This document shows, one piece after another, positions 54,301 to 61,257 of a stretch of DNA of 64,000 nt (its first letter is position 1; every line of letters starts with the position of its first letter). The notes under the pieces were generated by a model, which saw nothing but the letters and a program-made list of their open reading frames with translations, ran no database searches and was not told where the DNA came from. Origin of the DNA: Ferrimonas balearica DSM 9799. GTDB taxonomy: Bacteria > Pseudomonadota > Gammaproteobacteria > Enterobacterales > Shewanellaceae. Position numbers and translations under genes: made by a program. The DNA lies in the NCBI RefSeq assembly GCF_000148645.1, contig NC_014541.1:3433139-3497138 (forward strand), read 5' to 3'.

Positions 54301-54485
54301 CGCTCAGCGTCCTCCGGTGAGATGCCATCGTGGGTGATGGAGACGTAGATCACCGGGATGGTGATGTCCGGCTCCGACTCCTTGGGGATGCTGCGGTAGG
54401 TCAGGCTGCCGGCAATCAGCAACAGCACAAACACCATCAACACACTGCGGCTTCGGGCCAGGGCTGCGGCGATCACCCCGGTCAT
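51357..54485 (-). CDS. RND-family efflux permease (second system)
   Basis: A 1042-residue RND pump with 12 predicted helices. In TM4 the proton-relay region reads LVDGAIVV, keeping only one of the two aspartates of AcrB. The TM10 region reads VVNNNIVLIDTYN. This differs from the first RND pump in this window and suggests a different subclass. The start overlaps the adaptor stop codon by four bases. No outer-membrane channel is adjacent. Substrates are unknown. Confidence 0.92.
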   Translation of the reverse strand: MTGVIAAALARSRSVLMVFVLLLIAGSLTYRSIPKESEPDITIPVIYVSITHDGISPEDAERMLVRPMEQELRSIEGIDELRATAAEGHASLVMEFDAGFDPKVALADVRDKVTLAKAKLPADTEEPTVHEVTLAEENPVITVTLSGPIPERTLVQIARTLRDRLESLPEVLEVEIGGDREDLLEILIDPLLLESYQLEVGDIATLVARSNRLVPAGTMDTGEGRFAIKVPSVFESLKDILELPVKVQGDQVVTVGDIATVRRSFKDPNSFARLNGQPALSLEVKKRPGENIISTVAKVKGMMDAARDQWPEALEVTFTGDQSEDVENMLTDLQNNVLSAILLVVIVVIAALGARSAALVGLAIPGSFLTGILILATMGLTVNIVVLFALIMAVGMLVDGAIVVTEYADRRMSEGAARKRAYAEAAQRMSWPIIASTATTLAAFAPLLFWPGIMGEFMKFFPLTLIATLTASLLMALIFVPALGGVFGKPLPLSPRQREAMRQAETGDIRTLPGVSGRYVRMLDRAIRHPWKVLGVVAMGLVLIITAYARFNHGTEFFPKVEPSGLNLYVRGYGDLSIYEKDTLMQRVEARLADMPELETLYARTDSGDRIGYLRLNLVEWDQRETADQLLPRIRERLEGLAGLEIEVRKDENGPSGGKALQLELASRLPDALNDAVYKVRRVLEADGRFLNIEDTGSKPGIEWQLLVDRGKAARFAADATAVGNTVQFVTSGLKVGEYRPDDADQELDIRARFPADKRHILRLDQLRLNTPHGQVPVSNFVERTAAPKVDSIRRIDGRRVMTIKADLAPGVQLGAVMPELQALLPELKLHPSVELGFTGENEEQAESQQFLVNAFGVALFIMAVILVTQFNSFYQAFLILTAVLLSTAGVLLGLMVAGKPFNIVMCGLGIIALAGIVVNNNIVLIDTYNVLRAQGLSAHEAILRTGAQRLRPVMLTTITTILGLMPMVLETNIDLIHRVVQVGGPSTQWWSQLATTVAGGLAFATVLTLVLTPALLALRAGRQARKAQRAETAEAVPAMAQ

Positions 54486-55552
54486 TGGCCCGCCTCCTCG
54501 TAGGAGACGGCTACCGGGTCACCGTCGCGCACAAAGCCCTGTCCGATGGTGATCAGAGTGACCTCATCCGGCACGCCGCCGGTCCAGATCCCATCGCCAT
54601 CCGCTTTCACCACCTCGATGGGCAGGAAGCGCACGACGTCGTTCTCCACGGTCTTCACCCCCAGGTTGCCCAGCTCGTCCAGTGCCAGCAGGGCGGGGGT
54701 GATGTAGATGGCTTTTTGGGTGTCCAGCGGCAGGCGCAGCTCGGTGCTTTTGCCGGCGCGCAAACGGCCGTCCGGATTGGGCAGCGCCACCTCGATGCGG
54801 AAGGTGTTGGTGCCTTCAGTGGACACCGAGGCGATGTAACGCACGGTGCCTGCCACCGGCGCATCGCCGATAAAGCTGGCGTTGGCAGCCTGGCCTACCC
54901 GAAGCCCGACCACATCGATCTCCGTGATCTCCGCGTTCACCACCAGAGGGTCGAGATCCGCCACCGTGCCAATCCGGTCGCCGATCGCCAGGTAATCCCC
55001 CTCTTCCACCATTCGCTCATTGAACACACCGTCAAAGGGCGCCCGCACTGTGGTGTGGGCCAGGTCCAGCTCCAGCCGTTTCACCTCGGCCCGGGCTTTG
55101 ACCAGTTCGGTCTCCACTTCGGCCTGGCGCAATCGCCCCTGCAACCCCTGCTTAGCCAGCTTATTGCTGGCATCAAAGTCAATCTGGCGCTGTTTCAGCT
55201 CAGACTGGGCCCGGGCCAGCTGCTCGGGCAGGTCACGCTGGTGCAGCTGCAGCAGCGGTTGGCCCGCCGTCACCCGGGCCCCACGGGGCACCAACACCTC
55301 CAACACCCGGCCTTTCACCTCGGCGCGAAGGGTGGTCATCCGGTCCGGCTCGGTACGGCCATACAGGTTTACTTCACGCATCACGGTTTCCGCCTGAACG
55401 CGGCGGGCGGTGACTTCGGTGGCTTGGGCGGCTTCGCCACTGCTGGCCATCTTGGCCTGCTCCGGTGCCTGCCCGATTCCGGACAGGATCCAGAGCAACA
55501 GGGCCAGCGCAATAAGGCTGGCCATAACAAAGGGATGGCGAAGAAAGGACAT
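54482..55552 (-). CDS. RND efflux periplasmic adaptor (second system)
   Basis: A 356-residue membrane fusion protein. One N-terminal anchor (about 9-27) is followed by the lipoyl half with RAEVKGRVLEVLVPRGARV, a short coiled-coil hairpin (about 105-165) and the returning lipoyl strand VRAPFDGVFNERMVEEGDYL, then beta-barrel domains. It is the first gene of a two-gene operon with the permease (four-base ATGA overlap). The hairpin is shorter than that of the first adaptor in the window. Confidence 0.9.
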   Translation of the reverse strand: MSFLRHPFVMASLIALALLLWILSGIGQAPEQAKMASSGEAAQATEVTARRVQAETVMREVNLYGRTEPDRMTTLRAEVKGRVLEVLVPRGARVTAGQPLLQLHQRDLPEQLARAQSELKQRQIDFDASNKLAKQGLQGRLRQAEVETELVKARAEVKRLELDLAHTTVRAPFDGVFNERMVEEGDYLAIGDRIGTVADLDPLVVNAEITEIDVVGLRVGQAANASFIGDAPVAGTVRYIASVSTEGTNTFRIEVALPNPDGRLRAGKSTELRLPLDTQKAIYITPALLALDELGNLGVKTVENDVVRFLPIEVVKADGDGIWTGGVPDEVTLITIGQGFVRDGDPVAVSYEEAGQ

Positions 55553-55605
55553 GGACGGGGAACTCCCACTGCAAACTCAATGGATGCAGGATAAAGGCTG
55601 ACTCG

Positions 55606-55630
55606 CCTCAGGAGAACACAAGTTTGTTAC
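55606..55630. repeat. degenerate repeat, copy A (upstream of the TonB-C gene)
   Basis: This 25-base stretch matches 56936-56960 at 19 positions, the shared core being CTCAGGRGAACACRAG. Further similarity (a GGGGCG and GCGTACC-like stretch) follows both copies. It flanks the TonB-C gene on the left. Origin unknown. Confidence 0.4.
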
Positions 55631-55751
55631 TTTTGATTAACTAACGGTATGGCACAGGGGCGAGCGTACCCCGGTTGCCTCAGCTTGAACTGACGGGATC
55701 GGCTACCTATATTGGTGAGGCTTCAATCATCACAAAGTGGAAATAAAACAT

Positions 55752-56867
55752 ATGGATATGTTGAACCTCCGACGGGCAATCCCGGCGGCACTGGGATTGT
55801 GCGCCGTTTTGCTGCTCCCCCCGCTGTCCCACGCCAATAGCAACGACAGTGCGCTGTACCGCGCGTACGACGCCTATGAACAAGCTGTTGAGGCAGGCGA
55901 TCTGAAGAGTATCGCCAGAGAGGCAGAGCGCACCTATCAGATTGCGGTGTCTGAGTTGGATGACGCGGATCCCCGCACCGCCACCCTCGCCATCAATCTC
56001 GGCTCAGCGCTGGAAAATCTGGCCAAAAGGCAATCCCCGAAGGAATGGGCTGCCACTCAGGCGGAGGCCTTCGATGCCTATCAGGACGCCCTGACCCGGC
56101 TGGAAGCTCAACAGGGTGAACAGAGTGAGGCTCTGCTGGACCCACTGCTCGGTATGGCCAAAACCGCCGATAAACCGCGTCGGGCCCGCAGTTACTATCA
56201 GCGTGCCATTGAGCTGAGCGAAGGAAAACCCATGCAGCAGGCCACCCTGCAGCTGTGGGCCTTTGACCAGCTGAAAACGCACCCGGAGACCGCCCGCAGC
56301 GCCAAAGCCTTTATCTTAGAAGCGGTTGAAACGCTGCAGAGCGAGCGACCGGAAAACGACAGCGTCCGGCTGGAAGCGGAGTTTCGACTGGCGATGGTGC
56401 TGGCCGGAGAACGGCGCCGGCTCAAGGCCATCGACGAGCTGGAGCGCATTCTTGGCCACTATGAGGGCCTGAGCTTTACCCACCCCATCGCCCTGGGGGC
56501 ACACACCAAGCTGGTGGAGCTCTACCAGCGCATTGGTGAGCCAGAGCTTGCCACAGCCCACTGTCAGGCCGTAGGGCAGATGACCCCCTGGCAGGAGGAT
56601 CAGGAGCAGGTTCCACTGTATCGCAAAGAACCCAAATACCCGTTAGACATGGCGCGGCGGGGCAAAGACGGTTATGTCATCGTAGCGTTTAACATCGATA
56701 CGCAGGGCTTTGTCACTGAGCTGGAAGTGATCGAGTCTGAAGGGGGGGAAGCGTTTGAAAAGGCCACCCTGGACGCCTTGAAGGAATGGCGCTTCGCCCC
56801 CCGGTTTGAGGCGGGTAATCCGGTCATCGCCCCTTCCACCGTACGGATGGATTTCTCCCTCGACTGA
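55752..56867 (+). CDS. periplasmic protein with TonB C-terminal domain
   Basis: A 371-residue exported protein. The N terminus is a cleavable-looking signal (about 1-28, ending SHANS), a helical TPR-like middle follows (about 35-285), and the C-terminal 80 residues form a TonB_C domain (YPLDMARRGKDGYVIVAFNI, then ALKEWRFAPRF). True TonB proteins have an uncleaved anchor and a proline-rich spacer to reach from inner to outer membrane. Both are missing here, and no exbB/exbD is near, so classical energy transduction is unlikely. It may be a soluble partner of an envelope complex. ATGs at 55752 and 55758 are both possible. Confidence 0.8.
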   Translation: MDMLNLRRAIPAALGLCAVLLLPPLSHANSNDSALYRAYDAYEQAVEAGDLKSIAREAERTYQIAVSELDDADPRTATLAINLGSALENLAKRQSPKEWAATQAEAFDAYQDALTRLEAQQGEQSEALLDPLLGMAKTADKPRRARSYYQRAIELSEGKPMQQATLQLWAFDQLKTHPETARSAKAFILEAVETLQSERPENDSVRLEAEFRLAMVLAGERRRLKAIDELERILGHYEGLSFTHPIALGAHTKLVELYQRIGEPELATAHCQAVGQMTPWQEDQEQVPLYRKEPKYPLDMARRGKDGYVIVAFNIDTQGFVTELEVIESEGGEAFEKATLDALKEWRFAPRFEAGNPVIAPSTVRMDFSLD

Positions 56868-56888
56868 GGCTGACAGCGGAATCCAGGC

Positions 56889-56941
56889 AACAAAAAAACC
56901 CCGCAGTGCGGGGTTTTTTCAGCGAATTCGAGCCGTCTCAG
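56889..56941. repeat. 53-bp direct repeat, left copy (includes a bidirectional terminator)
   Basis: This segment is nearly identical to 59973-60025. It consists of the hairpin AACCCCGCA/TGCGGGGTT with A and T runs on both sides, then 27 bases (56915-56941) identical to 59999-60025. It terminates the TonB-C gene. In the other copy the same sequence is the erpA stop codon and terminator, so this copy looks like a duplicated erpA 3' end. Confidence 0.9.
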
Positions 56942-56960
56942 GGGAACACGAGCTTGGTGC
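56936..56960. repeat. degenerate repeat, copy B (downstream of the TonB-C gene)
   Basis: Matches copy A at 55606-55630 at 19 of 25 positions, mostly transitions where they differ. It starts within the end of the 53-bp repeat. Confidence 0.4.
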
Positions 56961-57113
56961 TATCGCTCTGGCCCGGGGCGTACCGGGGGATGGCCATCCC
57001 ACTCAGAGATATTGTCAGGTGAATCCACATTCACTCCTTGCGAACCCCACTCGCTATTAACACTTTATTAACTGCGTTAATCTGTCTCAGAGTCCAAGGA
57101 TTAGGAGTCAATC

Positions 57114-57689
57114 GTGAGACGGATAATACTGATGGTGTTGTTATTGATGGTGCAGGGATGTACCACAAAACTCACCACTTATGGTCAGGATCAGCACACC
57201 GAGCTTGCTCTCCAGCCTCAGGAAGGTTTGGTGTTAATGAGAGTCGCCAACCATCGGGTGCTCAGTAAAATTATGATCACCGGCGAGCAGGGTAATTTCC
57301 TATTAAACTGGGACGCGCTGCAAACCTACAACCGCTACTCAACCCCATACGGAAATCACGGTGATTACTACCTGTTCAGCATGCCCGCTGGCGAATACCG
57401 CGTTTCCAAGCTGATCCGTTACGTCGCCACCTTAAAAAGTTGGGCAACCCTGAGCGAAGAGGACAACCCGGGCCTTTGGTCTTTTCGGGTCGAAGCCAAT
57501 CGCATCAACTACATCGGTGACTTCCACACCCAAGTATCACGACAGGGGTATCTGGGCCAGATTCACTTCACCAATCGTTCCTCCTTCGCGCTCGACTTCA
57601 GCCAGAAGCAACTGCCAGAGCTACTCGTGCAATACCCGCTGGTTTACTCCGGTGCAGGCCGTGACGACCTGTTTGAGGTGATGAGATGA
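57114..57689 (+). CDS. lipoprotein of unknown function
   Basis: A 191-residue lipoprotein: a short hydrophobic leader with the lipobox VQGC (C16), then a beta-rich domain with no motif I recognise. FLLNWDALQTYNR and YYLFSMPAGEYRVSKLIRY suggest a carboxypeptidase-regulatory or transthyretin-like beta-sandwich, but this is only an impression. It begins with GTG, preceded by AGGAG at a good distance. Its end overlaps the following peptidase gene by four bases (ATGA), so the two are co-translated and probably work together. Base composition is visibly less GC-rich than in the neighbouring genes. Confidence 0.75.
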   Translation: MRRIILMVLLLMVQGCTTKLTTYGQDQHTELALQPQEGLVLMRVANHRVLSKIMITGEQGNFLLNWDALQTYNRYSTPYGNHGDYYLFSMPAGEYRVSKLIRYVATLKSWATLSEEDNPGLWSFRVEANRINYIGDFHTQVSRQGYLGQIHFTNRSSFALDFSQKQLPELLVQYPLVYSGAGRDDLFEVMR

Positions 57690-59974
57690 AGCCACTACTG
57701 CTTGCCGCCATCACTCTGATCGTGACGGCGTTGCCCCTGCAGGGCGCCTATTTTCCACTGAACATGACCCACCAGAATTTCCATCATGGCCGAGCCATGC
57801 TGAGCCCGGATGGCCAGTGGGTTTCCTATTTCGAACGTCAGGGCGATAAGATCACCTGGCAGCTTCAACATGTTGAAAGCCATCAGCAATACCCCCTATT
57901 TAGCATTACCGAAAACCTGTACAGCCGCCCCACCACCATTGACCGGATTTATTGGGTCGACCGCACCACGCTTCTGTTGCAGCACCGGGACAGGGGCAAC
58001 CAGCGCTTCAGGCTCTATCACTATGAGCCACAGAACCCTGACCACCCGTGGCGTGGTAACGATCTGGATGAGTCGCTCCATCTCATCAGCGCACAGCCAG
58101 ACGATGAAGACCATGTTCTGATCATGGCCCGGCGGCCTGCCAGCAAAGGCAATGCCGCTTACCGCGTCAACATCAATGAGCCGATAGAGCCTCAACTGAA
58201 AGACAAAAACCTGGTATCCGGCGAGCTCAGCTACGCGGTACTGCTGACCGCCGATCACAACGGGGAGGTGCGGTTGGGGCTGATCATGCGGAGCGACCGG
58301 TTAAGCCTGGTATTCAGGGTCTCAAGCGATAAGCCCTGGCGTTATGGCCACAAGTTCAGTGAAGACGATCAACCGATGAAGCCAATAGGCTTTATCAGCC
58401 CGGAACGGATCGCGGTACTGACCCGGGAGGGTAACGGTACCGTCGGAGTGTACGCCTACGACCTCGACAAAAAATCACTGGCTGAACCCCTTTATCAGCT
58501 TGATGGCCTGGACATTACCGATGCCAGCATTGATGCCGACGGCGAGCTTGTCGCGGTCTCTTTCTATCAGTTTGGTCAGCTTCAGATCCGTTATTTACAG
58601 TCGTCGCATCAATCTCTGGTCAGCGAGGTTCAAAGCGAACTCGCCGGACATCAGGTTGTACTGGCCGATCGCCAGCACGGCACCGATTTGCTGGCGGTTT
58701 TCTCAGAATCTCGGCCAGGCAGTGTGTATCTGCGACGCAACGGCACACTGAGAAAACTGTTTGATCAGCAGCCTCAGCTTGAACCCTATCAGTTCTTCGA
58801 ATCTGAGGTGTTTACCGTAACGCGTCCGGACGGCATCGAGATTGAGGCGTTTCTGATGCGCCCCGACGCCTCCAATGGCGTGCTGTTGGTGATGCCACAT
58901 GGCGGCCCTATTGGTATTCAGGATGACCGCAACTTCAATCCTGACCAGCAGTACTTTGCTTCTCGGGGTTACAGCACCCTGCGAGTGAATTACCGGGGCT
59001 CCGGTGGAAAGGGAGAACCCTTTATGGAGCTGGGCGTCGGAGAGCAGGGACGAGAGATTGAAGCCGATATTCAGGCCGTGGTGGAACAGGTACAAGCGCG
59101 CTACCAATTCCCCCATCGCTGCGCCTTTGGCACCAGCTATGGCGGCTACTCAGCCATTGCACTCACTATCCAGAATCCCGGCTTCTACCACTGCGCCATC
59201 TCAGGCTTCGGCCTGTCCGACCTCTCCTTTATCTACAACAGCAGCAATTTTGCGGTACATGGACAACTTCGAGGGGCAATTGAGCGGACTTATGGCGACG
59301 CCCCTGATCAGGATATGCACCTGCGCCCCCGCTCACTGATTCGACAGGCGGAGAATATCGAAGTGCCTTTACTGTTGTACGCAGGCTTGCAGGATAAGAC
59401 CGTCGATATTGAACATTTCCATCGTTTGACCATGCAACTTGATCGCCTGAATAAACCCTACAGCACTGTGCTGTTCAAACGATCCGGGCACGGCCACGAC
59501 CACTGGACTCCCCATCGGCTGGAGTTGACCATGGTGGATCAATTTATCCGGCAACAGTTGAACCTGGCACCACCATCAACGACGGAAGACCGGCTAATCC
59601 TGGCAGATGAAGTGATGTCGCTAGGTTACCAATACAGAATTGGCGTATGGCTGGATAAGAACCCGGAGCTCACTCGCGAGCTGTATCAGCTGGCTATCGA
59701 TCTGGGCAGTGTCGACGCCATCGCCAACCTCGGCTTTATGTATGACAACGCATTGGGAGGCATTGGGAGCGCATTTAAAGCGTTTTCTCTCTATCAGGAA
59801 GCTCATGAGAAAGGCAGCCGGTTAGGCACCTTGAATCTGGCAGACTGTTTGTACGAAGGACGCTATGCCGACCAGGACAAGCCGCGGGCGATAGAGATGA
59901 TGCGCCAGCTACAGCAGGGCGATGACTGGGTCGCCAAACGGGCGGGAGAGTATCTCGAGTCCTGGAACCTGTAA
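57686..59974 (+). CDS. exported S9 prolyl-oligopeptidase-family peptidase with C-terminal Sel1-like repeats
   Basis: A 762-residue protein. A signal peptide (about 1-20, ending LQGAY) is followed by a beta-propeller-like region (about 30-370) and an alpha/beta hydrolase domain (about 380-625). The triad is complete: S484 (GTSYGGYS), D570 (LQDKTVD) and H602 (SGHGHDHW). Residues about 655-750 add Sel1/TPR-like helical repeats (DAIANLGFMYDNALGG, LGTLNLADCLYEGRY), which S9 peptidases normally lack. It should cleave short peptides in the periplasm, with the repeats recruiting a partner. It is coupled to the upstream lipoprotein. The pair lies between 53-bp direct repeats and is less GC-rich than its surroundings. 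Confidence 0.85.
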   Translation: MKPLLLAAITLIVTALPLQGAYFPLNMTHQNFHHGRAMLSPDGQWVSYFERQGDKITWQLQHVESHQQYPLFSITENLYSRPTTIDRIYWVDRTTLLLQHRDRGNQRFRLYHYEPQNPDHPWRGNDLDESLHLISAQPDDEDHVLIMARRPASKGNAAYRVNINEPIEPQLKDKNLVSGELSYAVLLTADHNGEVRLGLIMRSDRLSLVFRVSSDKPWRYGHKFSEDDQPMKPIGFISPERIAVLTREGNGTVGVYAYDLDKKSLAEPLYQLDGLDITDASIDADGELVAVSFYQFGQLQIRYLQSSHQSLVSEVQSELAGHQVVLADRQHGTDLLAVFSESRPGSVYLRRNGTLRKLFDQQPQLEPYQFFESEVFTVTRPDGIEIEAFLMRPDASNGVLLVMPHGGPIGIQDDRNFNPDQQYFASRGYSTLRVNYRGSGGKGEPFMELGVGEQGREIEADIQAVVEQVQARYQFPHRCAFGTSYGGYSAIALTIQNPGFYHCAISGFGLSDLSFIYNSSNFAVHGQLRGAIERTYGDAPDQDMHLRPRSLIRQAENIEVPLLLYAGLQDKTVDIEHFHRLTMQLDRLNKPYSTVLFKRSGHGHDHWTPHRLELTMVDQFIRQQLNLAPPSTTEDRLILADEVMSLGYQYRIGVWLDKNPELTRELYQLAIDLGSVDAIANLGFMYDNALGGIGSAFKAFSLYQEAHEKGSRLGTLNLADCLYEGRYADQDKPRAIEMMRQLQQGDDWVAKRAGEYLESWNL

Positions 59975-60025
59975 CAAAAAACCCCCGCAATGCGGGGGTT
60001 TTTCAGCGAATTCGAGCCGTCTCAG
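59973..60025. repeat. 53-bp direct repeat, right copy (terminator and end of erpA)
   Basis: The hairpin AACCCCCGCA/TGCGGGGGTT with A and T runs lies between the converging peptidase and erpA genes and can terminate both. The following 27 bases, ending inside the last codons of erpA, are repeated exactly at 56915-56941. Confidence 0.9.
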
Positions 60026-60372
60026 ATGGAGAAGGACGCACCGCAACCACAGGTGGTGGTGGCGTTGGGGTTATTCACGAAGAAACGGCTGCCTTCCAGC
60101 CCTTCGGTGTAATCCACCACGCCGCCTACCAGGTATTGCAGGCTCATGGAGTCCACCAGCAGGGTGACGCCCTGTTTCTCGATGGTGAAATCGCCCTCGT
60201 TTACCTTCTCATCAAAGGTAAAGCCGTACTGGAACCCGGAGCAGCCACCACCGGTCACGTAGACCCGCAGTTTCAGTTCGGGATTCTCTTCCTCCGCCAG
60301 CAGCGCCTTCACTTTGGCCGCGGCCGCATCGGAAAATTGGATCGGCATCGCTTGTTCGGCTTCGACAGTCAT
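60022..60372 (-). CDS. erpA: iron-sulfur cluster insertion protein ErpA
   Basis: A 116-residue A-type carrier that delivers Fe-S clusters to apoproteins such as IspG/IspH and respiratory enzymes. The three ligand cysteines are present: C44 ([11 protein letters not shown]) and C108/C110 (TTCGCGASF). Sequence details ([27 protein letters not shown]) favour ErpA over IscA or SufA. A GAGG ribosome site precedes the ATG at 60372. Its terminator is duplicated 3 kb away. Confidence 0.94.
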   Translation of the reverse strand: MTVEAEQAMPIQFSDAAAAKVKALLAEEENPELKLRVYVTGGGCSGFQYGFTFDEKVNEGDFTIEKQGVTLLVDSMSLQYLVGGVVDYTEGLEGSRFFVNNPNATTTCGCGASFSI

Positions 60373-60439
60373 CTTTACCTCTCAACGTTAAGCCCGGCGA
60401 TTATCCAATACCCGACCAATGCATTCAAGCTTTGTCGGA

Positions 60440-61192
60440 TCAGTGGTTATCCCGGAGCTGCGCCATTATGGGCGCACTCACCAGATCCGCAAAGGGGTAG
60501 CTGATCTCGGCGCTGGACGCCTTCTGGCCAGTGGCCGCGGGCAGTCTCAACTGCACCACCAGACGTTCCGGCACGAAGCCTTGCGGCAGGGTGAACTCGT
60601 CCTCCAGCTGCTGGAAGTAGCGGAACGAGAACTTCAGACCAGCGCCATCCACCCCCAGCTGAGTCAGGTCGCGGCTGACCGCCTGCCCCTGCTCACTGCC
60701 GTACAGGGTGAGGGTGACGTTGCCCTTCACAAAGCGCTTTCGGATCTTCTGCTGGGTCAGCACCAGACGGAAACGGAAGCGATCCAGATCGGCGGTTTCA
60801 TCGAGAATAAAGTCGTGGATCTGAACGCCATCAGCGGTCTTTTCCGGCGCCATGATGTTGCGGAAGAAGGTCAGGTCGGTTTCCAGTGCCTGGATCTGCT
60901 CACGCTGACGCGCCATCATCTCGCGGGTTTCGGCCTGGCTTTGCTGTTCCATTCGAACCTCCAGACCACGGGTGGCCAACTCGCGCTCCAGCTCGAGCCG
61001 CTCCTGATGCCACTCCTCCTGCGCCGCTTGGTAGTGGTCGACCTGCTTATGCAGAGCCCACTGCTCCAAATAACCCACGCTGTAGCCGGTCAGAATCAGT
61101 GCCAGTGCCATGACCAGCAACACCAGTCCGCGGGGTTTAAAACTCTGCTCAAGCCGACACAGGGCGTGCCAGCGGTGCTTCCATTTTTGCAT
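60440..61192 (-). CDS. membrane-anchored coiled-coil protein (DUF6776-like)
   Basis: A 250-residue protein with one N-terminal membrane segment (about 22-42), a glutamate- and glutamine-rich coiled coil (about 50-108) and a C-terminal beta-rich domain (about 110-245, beginning DLTFFRNIMAPEK). This organisation and TFFRNIM match a conserved gammaproteobacterial family of unknown function (DUF6776) often found next to erpA. An adjacent GTG (61195) is an alternative start. It is divergent from the chloride-channel gene. Confidence 0.75.
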   Translation of the reverse strand: MQKWKHRWHALCRLEQSFKPRGLVLLVMALALILTGYSVGYLEQWALHKQVDHYQAAQEEWHQERLELERELATRGLEVRMEQQSQAETREMMARQREQIQALETDLTFFRNIMAPEKTADGVQIHDFILDETADLDRFRFRLVLTQQKIRKRFVKGNVTLTLYGSEQGQAVSRDLTQLGVDGAGLKFSFRYFQQLEDEFTLPQGFVPERLVVQLRLPAATGQKASSAEISYPFADLVSAPIMAQLRDNH

Positions 61193-61257
61193 CACTATCT
61201 ACTTGTTATCCTTACCGGTGCTATCATCGTCCCAGCTGCCAAGGACGCCCATAAACC

